NCBI GenBank assembly: GCA_022457065.1
Contig: JAJGBQ010000006.1
Coordinates: 2,232,001 to 2,296,000 of the forward strand
From: Curvularia sp. ZM96
Lineage: Eukaryota > Ascomycota > Dothideomycetes > Pleosporales > Pleosporaceae
DNA length: 64,000 nucleotides
Reading direction: 5' to 3'
Shown: positions 35,321 to 46,942 of the stretch, piece by piece
Position numbering within the stretch: position 1 is the stretch's first letter
How the letters are laid out: the number at the start of each line of letters is the position of its first letter
Program-made: the position numbers and the translations under genes
Notes under the pieces: generated by a model
Database searches by the model: none
Told to the model about the DNA's origin: nothing
What the model saw: only the letters and a program-made list of their open reading frames with translations

Positions 35321-36024
35321 GTTGATTACTGTCGCAAGATCGCTGGGCAGGGATGAGGGACTCTGGATTGATGACTTCATTTGTCTTACGCTCTTTTGTA
35401 TAGGAACAATCGTCATGTGTTTTAGCAAAGCGGATTCGGTCGCTCAAGATCTTGCCAAATACTTCAATCACGGTGACCAAACTTTAAATTGTGAGAGAAA
35501 TGCATCTTCACTACTGCAACTCTCGCTATGTGCCTGGTGATATGACGTGGTCGGAGTCCGGATGGTGCGCGAAGTAGAAGTGTACTTCACGATTCCAGTG
35601 AAACTGTGCAATGAGGTACAATGACTGATTGGATTGGTTGAAAGACAAAATTTAGCCGATAAAGGTGCTCTCTCTGAGGATGTTGCATGCTTGTAGCAAA
35701 GAGCGCCACCTCCAACATTTGCAAACTTCCTATATCAGCTGATTATAAACTACAAATAGATATCGCATAACTGTGGCGGTGTCCCAAAGAGTCTTGTAGG
35801 CGAGCTGTGGCATGCGGACGGGATGTGAGACTCTAAGAAGATAAGATAGACTAGTATACTCTCTTCTGCTTAGCAATCTAATAGCTTTTGGCTCTACACA
35901 GTTCTTTGTTAGGGCTTAGTCCATAACAGTACTTTTGTATTACCTACTAGAGTGCGACGAGTATTAACGACCCTCTCCTCTGTTATTACGTCTGATCATT
36001 TGGGATTTAGACTCTTCTACCTCG
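35321..36024. other. Intergenic, right edge of the catabolic cluster
   Basis: This stretch holds 3' flanks of gentisate dioxygenase and of the membrane-protein gene, and is moderately AT-rich. No gene or repeat is supported. Confidence 0.5.
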
Positions 36025-37476
36025 CTACTCCGATCTATACCATGTCCCCTTCTGCTGGTAACTCACCAAGTGTCTCTCATCATCACTATCTCCTCTGCCC
36101 TCCATGTAGTCACTCTTCATGCTCCTACTCTCTATAAGATCATCCTCGCTCTTACTCCGCACCACGCTAACCTGCGTTTTCTCTCTAGCAGAACCCATGA
36201 TATCTCCTTCGATAACCTCGCTCTGGATGTGTATGTCCCTCGTAATCTTAATCTGATCGCCCTCATGCATGGAGCCAACTCTTCCTCGGGCAGTAGCCTC
36301 ACGCTCAGCCGCTGACTTGAGCCCGAAGCTAGACAATTCCATCAGCGAGGAACGGCGTGCATGCGTTCTGCGCGTGGTGCTAGATTTTTGGCCTGATGTC
36401 GATAGGTTCGAGAAATCGAATTCTTTGGCGATGCGGGCGCGGTCACCTCCAACTTTGTGGGAGGAAGAAACAGCAATCCGCTTAATGAGGTTCGCCATAG
36501 TCATTTCGATGTTGAGTTTTACAAGGTAGGCGAGAGGGTGAAATAGGATGTATCTAATCAAAACACTTGGATTAGTGATTTTTCATTTAAAGGCAGCGTG
36601 AGGCTTACATGAAAGAATTTGGAATTGACATCGCGGCGATGATCATGACATCCATGAGGAGGGAAAGGATGATGATCCTCTGGTTGAAGCGGAGGAGTTT
36701 ATTGTACTTCTGGAGACCGTTGTTGACGAGATTTGCTTTTACCGATTTAAGGAAGTACCAGTTGAGCCCAGCGTCTATGATAAGGTAGATGATTTTCTCA
36801 ATGCGGTCCCAGATCTCATTGACGAGGATATACCTAATATTACTCAGAGTCTGCATTACGCGATACAAGCTGAACGTACGTATGATTGACTTGGAGGCGA
36901 GCTGGAACCCATATATTAAACACGCTAATGTTGATCGCAGTCACTATAGCCGCAGTTGCAATCATTATCTTGCGTGAAAAATTTCGATCGGGTACGATGA
37001 GACGGATGCGATTGATAATGATCTGGAGTAACAGCTGTACCTGTATACACCACATTACCACTAGGTAGAGTTAGATATGCATGTTATATTATTAAGATGT
37101 TTGAGCAAACTCTTACAAACGGAGCAATAAAAGTAGACACCTGAACAAATTGGTTATTGGAACGTGCGTAAATGGGGGAAATCCTACTCGGTCTAATATA
37201 TTTCAACACGAACAAGAAACATTCCAGTCCCATCATGAATGATGCAAACATCTCTAACCATATCATCCATATGTACACGCTCCTCAAAGGCGAACGTGAG
37301 ATATGGCTCTGCTTGTAGCCAAGCCATGCGGCTATCAGTAGATTGATGAGCGTCAGAGCCCATACCACGGACGATATGGTGATGTCGGTATATGTGATAT
37401 GGTCATGTTTGAAGCCCTTGCCCACAAAAGGACCCCACGGGCCGAAATCGACCTCTGGTTTCCATTCCCTGTCCAT
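36025..37476 (-). CDS. Fungal seven-helix integral membrane protein, function unknown
   Basis: This 424-aa membrane protein has exons 37476-37117, 37040-36880, 36833-36609 and 36553-36025; all phases agree. The start at 37476 (MDREWKPEVDFGPWGPFVGKGF) matches the usual N-terminus of this family; an upstream in-frame ATG at 37590 would add a long hydrophobic segment and is less likely. Conserved parts are LLLQIIINR, IVPDRNFSRK, the VFNIWVPARLQ helix end, NEIWDRIEKIIYLIIDAGLNWYFL, KANLVNNGL and the last helix with FHPLAYLVKLNIEM. A Ser/Arg/acid-rich cytoplasmic tail of about 150 residues follows. The function is not established; receptor-like roles are only proposed. The splice acceptor at 37041 is the least certain. 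Confidence 0.8.
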
Positions 37477-37590
37477 GGCTGTGATAACGATACAAAGAAT
37501 GATGCAAAAAATGATGCAAAAAATGATAGTTAGAATTAAGAATCCCAAGAATATCAGTAAACATATAACAAGAAAAAATTGGAGATCCAA

Positions 37591-39830
37591 GCATTCCTAG
37601 AGGATATGGTGCTGTGAGCAGTAAGGGGCCGCGGTATGGTGAACCTTATTGCAGCCACAAAGTTATCCAGATGGATGCAGCGAGTCATGCGCCGCGGACG
37701 CCCAGCTACCGCGGACACCCACCTGCCATAGAGTGAGGCATTCCTTGAGACACTCACGGCGACTCTTTTTACCTTTTGATGGGTTCTCTCAACGTGTGAA
37801 TGCTGTTCAACATGAACGGTGTTTCCTCTCGGTCGAAGGGGCGTTGAGCACGTAGCTCGCAGCGCATCTATCGCTCACATTTCTGTTCTCCCTTCTCTAT
37901 GCAATGGCCACAGTAGCCCAAAAGCAAAAAAACAAGCAGGTAGACAAGAGCAGTAGTACAAACTCGGTTGAGTGCATGTCACAAAGTGAGTAAGACGAAA
38001 GTACATGAGATCCCTGCCAAGGCGCTATGCCTTGATAGGCATAATATTCCTTCGCATTAGCTAGCACATCAGATTTTTACCTTCTAAAGACTGTGCACGG
38101 ATGTTGCAATGGCAGAATCTCCTCCCCGCCATCTAGTTTGAGATTTGCCTCTACCCCAGAAGCATCCCCAATCATGAGTCTACTCGCCATAGCTACCAAC
38201 ACCCTGTCTTCCCGCGCTCTATCTGCCCAAAGCGAAACCACGTCACTCTAGTCGTACATTTTAGATTCAAGGAAAAAAATTCGTAATTCGGCCAACGCGT
38301 ACTATTCATAACTGTGATGGTATCTTTATCTTTATAATGTCGGTTCGCTGCAGGCTAACTTTGTCTTCGCCTTGATACTAGTTGAGGCTCTGACAGAGAA
38401 GTCATCTTATTGCTCCGCGGTCGAAGACGCCAGGCCCACCCTTGAACTCAATGATGGAGAGGAGGCGTTGTTCGAGACCGACAATAGTGCTTAGGCAATC
38501 ATCTTCTTCATGAAGGCTTAGGTAAGAGTATCATTTGTAGAATGTTGAGAAGCACAGGATGTGATCGGGTAGAAACGGTAGCTGCGAAGTCTAGATCACT
38601 AAGGACCGCAGCTTGTAAAGGTACGCTATCAGAACCTCACTTAGCAGTAAACTAGCAAATGAGACAATTTAGGGCTGTGGTAGGGCTCCTAAGACGTGTA
38701 ATGGGACGACGATGCTGATCAGACCAAAGGAGTGTGGTGGGCCAAACTCGAACCTACGACCCATCTAATCACGTGACCTTGCTTGTAATAAGCAAGGTAA
38801 GTTAGTATAGGAGTACTAAAGCTTCTATGTAATATCTATAGTGTGAAGGGCTGCGCCTAGAGTCTTTACTAAGAGGTTATATAACTAGAAATCACGTAAT
38901 CTCTTCTCTACATAGATACGTAACTAGATAGAGAGAGACGTAAGAAGGCCGTATTAAGCTGGCAAATGGGTATGGTATACCCACCGTGGGTGGCCAAGTC
39001 CCATTGGCTCGATGCACACGCTAGCGTGACAAGATTTTAGATCGAGTACAGGCATGATGCAAATTAATTCCTGAGTTCGGAATGCGTTCACTGCCGAATA
39101 AAGCTAAGTAACTGGATAAGATGGGGCATTGGATATGGAGGATTCGTGCCATCTACTATTTGAAATGCGACACGTATTATGTTGATGCTACGAAACAGGA
39201 GCCAAAGCGGATCAGCATTTGACACGTCGCGATGCACACCCATAAGCAAGGGCTATAGTCTCTAAGAGACGCTAATGCTCAATATTCACGTTAACGTTAG
39301 AATAGTTTGAAGCGCTGCGGAGCAACCGTATAGAAGTACCTGACTTTGGCTGGCTCACACTAATCAACCGATATGGGCTCGCTCATGGTTGAGAATAGTT
39401 TACATGTGATCCACATTTTCCCATCCTATTCCATGCGATTAAGATGCTAAGTAGCTCAAATCCTCACCTGACGTGGCAGAAATTTATCAGTGCTTGGTTG
39501 CTCACTTATCAAGCACCAGTGGTTTGTTATCTCGAGACATTCGTGCTCGGTCAACTCGCCGTGTCTGCAATCGGGCGCCAGGGCCAATTTCCTTACCCAA
39601 CTATGATGAATAACGACAGTTTTGGAATGCAGGGAAAACTCTATACAATCAAAAAATCAGTCTGAATAGAGGAAGGAATCCCTTACGCTCCACTTAGCAA
39701 AGGCGTCGCTGGACATATGGTTAGAGTTCTTAGTCAGGCAGACAGTCAAAACAAGGGTCGATTTTGCAACAGTATGGCATGGCTCTAAGCATACCTTCAG
39801 CAATATTCATTAATCAGATGCTAGATTACT
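37591..39830. other. Long intergenic stretch with possible pol III relic
   Basis: No gene is supported over about 2.2 kb. A B-box-like element, GGTTCGAG on the minus strand, lies within 38742-38757, but flanking stems of a tRNA do not pair, so at best it is a tRNA-derived (SINE-like) relic. A 73-codon plus-strand frame at 39444-39665 shows no motif I recognise. Confidence 0.35.
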
Positions 39831-40230
39831 TCAAACCCCTACAGCAATATCCAGTATTACCCAATTGCACCTACTCTCCAGAAAGGCATTAACTTTTCTA
39901 GCTTCACCTCTGTGACTATAACAACCAATTCCGTGGCCCTCCAAAATCCCTCCCTGTATACTCCTACCTTGGGCAGGATTGCATATGGTTTCTTTGGGAA
40001 TGCTAGCGGGACTTGAAGGAGACTTCGGTGAACATCTCATGTTGAAAGACGAGTCGGTCAGTAAGGTAGTGTCCCGCATTTAAGGCAAGACAGAGTGCAC
40101 CAGGATAATGACCTTTTTTTTGTGGGAAGAGACGGGTGACAGACTGTTTTGTATTTTGGCAAAGACCATACCACGTCAACCGCCGCTGAGTATGCCAGGG
40201 CGCATTTGGATTTACACTTGCTTTCAGCAT
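39831..40230 (-). pseudogene. Possible relic of an unknown gene
   Basis: Two overlapping minus-strand frames (40230-40003 and 40079-39831) each have protein-like composition. The first ends with LNAGHYLTDRLVFQHEMFTE and the second includes ETICNPAQGRSIQGGILEG and CNWVILDIAVG. They could be one old reading frame split by a frameshift near 40,000-40,080. I do not recognise the family, and chance open frames remain possible. Confidence 0.25.
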
Positions 40231-40479
40231 TCGTCAGCGAAAACTACGATCAATCTCTCATACGAATAAAGTCTCAAATAATGTTATTGACTCCAGACTC
40301 ATCTATTTTCAGTATGCGGTTCATATCGCTCGATTCAGTGCCACTTCTTAGGTATCCGTAGCAAGCGGTGGCGCGACTACCGTGCTTCCCGCTGGATATT
40401 TTTGCCTTCACATATTACAATGTCGGTTTGCATCCGAATCAGATAACATATACAATGGCTTATAATACTCCATAGTTAT

Positions 40480-41020
40480 ATGCAGATGTCATACGATTAC
40501 GAGCATTCTGTTGCTCTAATACTCGTAATTACCGAGCATCCTGTGGAAAGCATCATCCAATACCGATTCTCCAATCGCGACGTGCTGAACGAGGCGCTGC
40601 TTGCCGCAGGAGCGCCAAACTTGCGGAAGGATATAGACGGTGACGTGCAAGAAAACAAACGTCTCGCCCTCCTCGGGCATACTGTTTTAGAGGAAGCTGT
40701 TTTGCAACCATGGTATAGCTCTGGGGAAAGCACTAGTGAGTGAAATTATCAGAAGCTTGTCGGAGAGACTGCCTCTACCAGAGGAGTGCTCGAACAAAGT
40801 GAAGAATCTATGTAGAAATAGAAAATTGGCCAAGGCAGCTCAGAAGAGTGGATTAGTGAACTACGTGGTCAAAAATCCGTGTCACAGAGGGCAAGTGCCA
40901 CTGGAGACTGTGGCTTCGAGGGTTGAAGCGTTGGTAGGAGCGGTTTATATGGACTGTGGGAAGGATATATCTACTATCAAGAAAGTCCTCGGAACTCTGA
41001 ACTTTTACCCTAAAGCTTAA
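40480..41020 (+). pseudogene. RNase III-domain protein, frameshifted and lacking catalytic acids
   Basis: The first frame (40480-40743) carries YRFSNRDVLNEALLAAG and NKRLALLGHTVLEEAVL, the RNase III signature region. The second frame (to 41020) continues with SLSERLPLPEE, then NRKLAKAAQKSGLVNYV and VASRVEALVGAVYMDCGKD. The two halves fit one RNase III fold but are offset by one base near 40,735, and no usable intron lies there (the GT-AG option is 17 nt). In the signature helix the Asp expected after LLG is His. The Asp expected three residues before the Glu of VEA is replaced. Related fungal proteins also appear to lack these acids, so loss of catalysis may predate the frameshift. Probably a decaying gene near the transposon block. 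Confidence 0.65.
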
Positions 41021-41254
41021 TGAGGAACGGATTCTGCGTCGATAGCAAGGATGCGTCAAACTGATGCTATTCTAACATAATTGCATCAACTCACCATATA
41101 ATGGCATTAACCGTCCCGGTTGGTACATTCAGTTTAATCTCTCTTGGTCGATAGCATGTGAATGCATCGCAGATTCTAATGATAACGGCCATCTTTCGCT
41201 CTATTCTCTAACCCACGTTCCCTCTTTTCTTGGTCTTGCTTTATAGAGCGTACA

Positions 41255-41843
41255 ATGTCTAGCACAAACTCCTTACAAGACTCGCCCATCACTTCAACGA
41301 ATAGGCGAGTAACGCTCCAGGTTGGCGAGCGTCGCTTCATCACCACTCTCCAGACACTGGAAAAAAGCGGCGGTTTCGCCTCCTTATTATCAAGGCGTTG
41401 GGTGAGTAGACAAGAAGAAAATTCTTATTTTGTTGATGCAGATCCGACCATTTTTGAGCATATCTTACGATACCTTCGCCGCGGCGTGCTTGTCATCTTC
41501 TACGACAAAGCAAAAGGGCACGACTAAGGAATGTATCTGGCCCTCCTTGAAGAAGCCAAGTACTTCGACATTACACGACTTGTGAATTGGGTCGAGAACA
41601 AAGGGTATTTTCAGGCAATAAAGACTAAGTTTATGCTAGCATCCAACGTGGGAAACTGGTAAAGTGTACATTTGCCCTCAAGGGATCTATGTGCATAAGG
41701 GAAATCCGCGTGCATGTGGAAGAGACTGTAGAAAGGCACAAAGTGATGCAGATGACATCTATGAGGATGAATCGGCGCTGAGGGCGCTGGTCACGGAGGA
41801 GCAGGTAATCTTTGATCTGGACGTGTGCGTAGAGGGACGTTGA
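41255..41843 (+). pseudogene. BTB/POZ (KCTD-like) domain protein with premature stop and frameshift
   Basis: The frame opens with a BTB domain: VTLQVGERRFITTLQTLEKSGGF, then YFVDADPTIFEHILRYLRRGVL, as in potassium-channel-tetramerisation-type BTB proteins that act as adaptors. After KAKGHD a TAA at 41525-41527 stops it, yet the frame continues sensibly with MYLALLEEAKYFDITRLVNWVE. Around 41,650 a second stop and a shift of frame occur, after which VYICPQGIYVHKGNP and a terminal acidic segment lead to a TGA at 41841-41843. At least two lesions make it a likely pseudogene. The first stop is not explained by a C-to-T or G-to-A change of a tyrosine codon, so it need not be RIP. Confidence 0.65.
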
Positions 41844-43990
41844 CTACCCTTCTTTCACCTGTCAAATGAAGACTGTCATTGCTAATATTGTGCATCTCTT
41901 TGGATTACGTCGACGTCGATGGACGACCAATCTTGCAATGCTCGAGTGAAGGGGTTATAAGCGGATTCAAAACTGAACCAGCTTGCTATTCGTCAGCCGA
42001 GGCTTGGCTAAGCTGGATTGATTTTTGCCTTGCAGGAAACCGTTCTAGAAGTGCTGGCAATGGCCATGGGCCCGATTCAGTTCCCCGCTGCGGGGTCTGT
42101 TCCCAATGCCTAGCTTCAGATCTCGCTCCTCTTGGACAAGTGAACACGGGTCTTAGTTAACGTCGAGCCGCTTTGTCGGACATGGTCCAAGCTTCGGACG
42201 CTGTTACTGGTACGAAGCAACAGCACGTGACGAGATGGGATCATACGATAGCACCGCCACAACGCCACAATAGAGAAGATGATCCTAACGCCAATCGCAG
42301 TTATCCATTCTCACTGCTCTGCCTTCGACAGTCGCAGAACAGAGACCTTGAACAACGCTGGAGGCGCTTAATTGTTCGGTGTGGATGAAGAGATATTGGC
42401 ATGGGCGTTGGTGTTTCTGAAGGGGAAAGCAGGGCGAAGAAGCGGTCGCCAAGAGGTTTGAAGCACAGGCTATTTTCTGATTAGATCTTGAAAGGATGGA
42501 ACCTGGCCCCACCGTGGGACCAAAACATGGTCCACTGCGAGACCCAAAATGGGCCCCTATTGCCAGGAATAGCCCAAGTTTGGACAGCGGCCATAATTTT
42601 GGCATGCCTAGGTTGACTAGTGTAGCTTGTTAAAGATCCCAAACGTGTAGGTTTCTCTGTGGGTGGTTTAGTTTAGTTCCGGCAGTGGAGCCTGGGTCAA
42701 GCCCCAGATGCGATCTGTTGGGCTTGACCGTGCTCGGAAAACGAATTAGTAGCGACCCAAGGGTTTCGAAGTCGACTCTGTTATGCCGTAACAGGCTAGA
42801 TCTGAGAAGCGAGAACGATCTTGTACGAACCTAGTGCGGGAACTATTGGCCATAGAAGCACATTGAATTGATCTTGATTGGACGGCCATAGCTTCTATGG
42901 CCTCTACTCCAGGGACCACAAAGGTCAGTCCCACTTGCAACCCCATTGTACAGCTAATGTGTACCGGGAGCGGTGTCTGGTTTGCGAGTCGATGTTGTTG
43001 CGGTGGTCCGGGCTTCGATTGACTTGGCGGGGCAACCATCGATTGATGGTTGCGTCGTTCCAAGCGCCAAACCCGCAGCACCGCCAAACCTGCGGCAGCA
43101 CACCGAAACGACGAAACCGCAACCAGCTTCCGACACAGCCGTCAAATTCGCGATCCGCTCTAACAGCTGACTGTGCGTACTTCGGTAGCTTCCGCAACAT
43201 CTATCACGTCGCCCTCAAGCCCTGCAGATTCGCCATTGATCTGAGCAAAAGACTCGCTTAAGCCCTATCACATCCTCGCGCTTCCCGAGCACATCATGAT
43301 CGAGACACACATGAGCGGCAGCCAAATGCTCGAATAGAGTGGGTGGGCGTCAGACGTTGCGGGTATGCCCATTGCCAAGCGCCTGGTGATCCAGCCAAAT
43401 TCTATGATTTTCTTCTGAGAATGGAGGAGTCGAACGAAACATACTCATCATTGAGGCAGCAGAGACATTTCATCTGGAGCCGATTCGCCCATCACTGCAA
43501 AGCGGAGGATTTTCGGCTAGGAGGCGTGGTTCCCTGGGTACTCATTGAAACAGAGTTAACCTCGCTGCAGCGAACGAAACGATTTGTAATTGGATATCTC
43601 AGATAGGTCAGATAATATTAAGTGATAGTAACCCGGCAGGACTGTCGCGGATGATGGATGACAGAAAAGACCTAGCTTTAATTACGGAGGAGCTCGTTTT
43701 TTATGAGGCAACTAGCGACTCCTCAGGCAACATTTGCAGCTCTACTAATCAACAACACATGAATATTATTTATCCAAGACTCTAGTATGTCACTCGCATC
43801 TTCTAGTAAAAATGATGGCTAAAGCTTAAGAAATAAAACCATTGCTTGGCCTTATTGCTGCGAGTGTCAGGTTTGGTGGGGTTGATTCTCGAAAATGAGC
43901 TCCGTCGAAAAAGCACTGATACAACAAGGTACCGATCATGGTAGTCAAGCACAGTGTTCCACCTCAAGCCAACCAATCTGCCTCAGACTC
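41844..43990. other. Intergenic, degenerate sequence
   Basis: I see several short open frames without motifs. One at 43343-43606 (87 codons, plus strand) has protein-like composition with RQQRHFIWSRF, but I do not recognise it and do not annotate it as a gene. Confidence 0.4.
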
Positions 43991-45480
43991 TCATTTTGAA
44001 GGCACTCGAGCGCCGGCATCGAACATTTCGATGTCGTTACATACTTCTCCACTTTGTGGACCCGAACCTCTCGTAGTGGGAATCATTCCCGCATCCTCCA
44101 ATGAACCCTTTAAACCTTTCTTTCCACTATCGCTAGCCCACTCGGAGCTCTGCAATGTGCCCGTACCTGACTCTTCATCTAATGGCCAGCATTTGTACTT
44201 GTCAAACGTGTCCTTCCGCTTCGGCTCATTGTTACATGTTCTTGGGACCGGTTCGAATTGGCGGCGACGTATCATCTGAAGGTACGGTGCAAGGGACGGG
44301 AGGTTTGCGATAATCACGCCGATAGATATGTCAAGACAGCTCCAAAGTTCTATACAGAGCCGAACATGTTAGCCATCAGTGCGTTCGCTGCAAGTCTGAG
44401 GGATTGATCGAGGGTATTTACTGGAACATGGAGTAATCTCCAATACAGGCGACCGGATATGATGAGGTTGCTATGATCTAGCGGCTCAATCGAGAAAATA
44501 TTAATCCAAATAACACATACCGATAATTGTAACTGATATGGTGCCCTTGCCATTACGTGGGGCAAGTCTGATGGACAAAAAACGAGTCAACGAGAATGCT
44601 ATATTGACGAGTCCAAGGCCGAATGTACAGTAAACTCCGACCCGGACGGCCCCTCTGATATTAAGGATGTAAAGGAAGGTAAAAGGAAGGATGAAGACTG
44701 GACGACGTAAGTCAGATTCCCAATATTGCAAGCGATGCCACACAGTAGAAGTGTATAAAGACTCACTAATCAAATCGCCGAAGAAGTTTAGCGCCCATGC
44801 TGACTTGAAAACTGTGCCTGGTTGGATGATGCAAGTGTTTGGACCGAGCACCCTTTAGCATGTTAACGTGGTTCACGTAGCTACAGAATGACAGTAACAC
44901 TTCAAGGGAGGGCGTACCAGTTTCGTTCTATTGGAAAACACAAGAAGAAGTTGAGCAGCATGGACGTGGTATATGCGAAGATGCAATAAGCGATGATACT
45001 ATACAATAACCTTCTACTAGTTTTGAGGATTTCTGGAATAACCTGCCAGTAGAAGGCTAAAAGCGCTGCTTTGGACAAATAGAATGAGGTGAAAAAAGGG
45101 GAGTTGCTAGCCCAAAATAACTGTAAGGAAGGTTAAAACATACTTCTCAACCCGAGTTGGCTCAGTTGAAGGTGTATCCTTACCTTGAGTGCTCTCTGCA
45201 ACGACTTCTTGTCGCCTTGATATCCGGAAAGAAAGGGATCTACATCCTTGCGCAGGACTTTCATCCGGTAAAGGACAATGTCGAAAGATATAGTCGCCGT
45301 GGTCGCGCACCACGCCAGGCAGATGAGCAGATCGCCAAGAGAAGGTTTTTGACGATTGATCCGGAGGCGCAGGTAGAGACGTGCTAGAGTCATGGTGGTA
45401 GTGATCACGACGAAGAGCCATTCTATGGCAAGAGTTGCTTCTCCACTGGGACTATTGGGGCTAGTTATAGTACCGGCCAT
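43991..45480 (-). CDS. Rhodopsin-domain (PTH11-like) integral membrane protein 1
   Basis: This 373-aa multi-pass membrane protein has exons 45480-45184, 45120-44918, 44852-44767, 44697-44521 and 44349-43991, all joining in frame. Seven hydrophobic helices are visible: AIEWLFVVITTTMTLARLYLR (1), LGDLLICLAWCATT (2), SNSPFFTSFYLSKAALLAFYW (3), the following helix through TTSMLLNFFL (4), the GTVFKSAWALNFFGDLIIFILPF region (5), VYCTFGLGLVNIAFSLTRF (6) and ELWSCLDISIGVIIANLPSLAPYLQ (7). This is the fungal rhodopsin-domain pattern. A Ser/Gly-rich cytoplasmic tail follows. Function unknown; related proteins include receptor-like PTH11. The 171-nt intron at 44350-44520 is long and might hide a small exon. 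Confidence 0.82.
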
Positions 45481-46942
45481 GACTGATCCAGGTGCTTTGG
45501 TCTAGGCATTCGTAGGATACGAAATGTTGGATTCGTGAGTCGAAGGCGATAACTTGCTAAATGAGAATCTTGGAGGGTGCATGTTTCCTTTATCCCTATC
45601 GAAATCAGATGCAAGCAAGCGGGAATTTGCCAACCAACCAACAAATTTGGCCCTAACGTCCACTGGCTGCTGGCAAAAGAATGTGTAGCAAATAATGAAG
45701 CAACCTCAAGGATTCAGTGCTAGATTGCGACAGGACACATGTGCCTCAGCCTCTCTCGCATCATACCCGCCCATTCCTGTCACCGTCTGCCTTGATGCTA
45801 TCGCTACTGGCTCTTTTGTGCAATAGGCTTTTCTACAAACTCAGGCGAGCGAGAGAATAATCGTACTTTATACGCGGCTTAGACTGCTATTGATGTAGTC
45901 CTCATGTCAAATTCGCTGGGGATCGACTGATGCTGTGTAGTGGGTCGATCTAGGAGAATCGTCGAGAGTCGAGACCTCGCATTGCGCCACTAACGAGGGC
46001 TTTGCGCTCGTGCTTTGTATTCGATTTGTCCCTGCTCTTTATCTATCACATGTGCATCTAACGCCTCCGCCTCTCCAAATTGACGCTGGCATATGTAAGC
46101 AAGCCTGTTCCACGGTATCGGACCCGAACGACAGATCGGTGGGGCCAATAAAGGAAGTCTAGCCTAGGCTAATGCGCACAGCGCTGTTTCAGAATGCACT
46201 CATGCACCCTCCCCACTCACTCTCCCCCAGACGCAACGGATGCCTAGCGTCGTTTTCTGCTCCGTAGGCTTTGTGGACAATTGCTGAGTGGCTACGTACC
46301 CTTGTGGCCGCTTTGCATGTCTCTTCGCGCCGCATAAGAACTCTATATTCTTTGCAGTGGCATGCAGGGCTGTTTTAGTTTTCGGTAGGCTATAGAACTC
46401 GTTATCTGTCAGACAAAAGGGAACATGTATTGGACGCCATTTAGACCCATGACTTACTGAGTGCACGCTAGAGACAAAGCTGATGGACGATGAATCTTTA
46501 GATGCGCGCCCATCGAAGTTCGCCGCACGCCACAAAACTTTCTTAGCCGAACCCATCGTGCTAGTGTGAAAACTTGCAGGGTCAAGTATTGAGTGTTTAC
46601 GGGGTAACGGTGATCCAGTGCAGGTGCACTGGGGGCATTGCGCTAATTAGATGCCAAAAGTTGTCTGCAAAATACGATTAGCAGGTGCCTCCCTGGCCAT
46701 CCTCTCGCAATACCCAAACCTTATCCTACAGGTGGCACGACCATTCATGCTACGCTACGGGCGGTTCCCCTGTTCTGGCGATCTGAACAATTTGACAGCT
46801 GAATCGCTAAGCCGTGAAGGAAATTCGTGAGTGAAAATGTTGCTGCGCCCCGTTATGTCCATCCCACGGATAAGTTGTCTATTCCAATATTTTTGCCAGT
46901 CTTTCCAAACGCTAACACATCTTCCATATCCTTCCCGGCGTA
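45481..46942. promoter_or_regulatory. Divergent intergenic region between two rhodopsin-domain genes
   Basis: This is about 1.46 kb between divergent start codons. A 118-codon minus-strand frame (46200-46556) has no motif and is not called. No repeat was recognised. Confidence 0.4.

Noticed and set aside
43343..43606. 87-codon frame with protein-like composition
   Set aside because: No family recognised and no supporting neighbours; kept out of the gene list.
46200..46556. 118-codon minus-strand frame between the rhodopsin-domain genes
   Set aside because: No recognisable motif, signal peptide or conserved pattern; likely chance.
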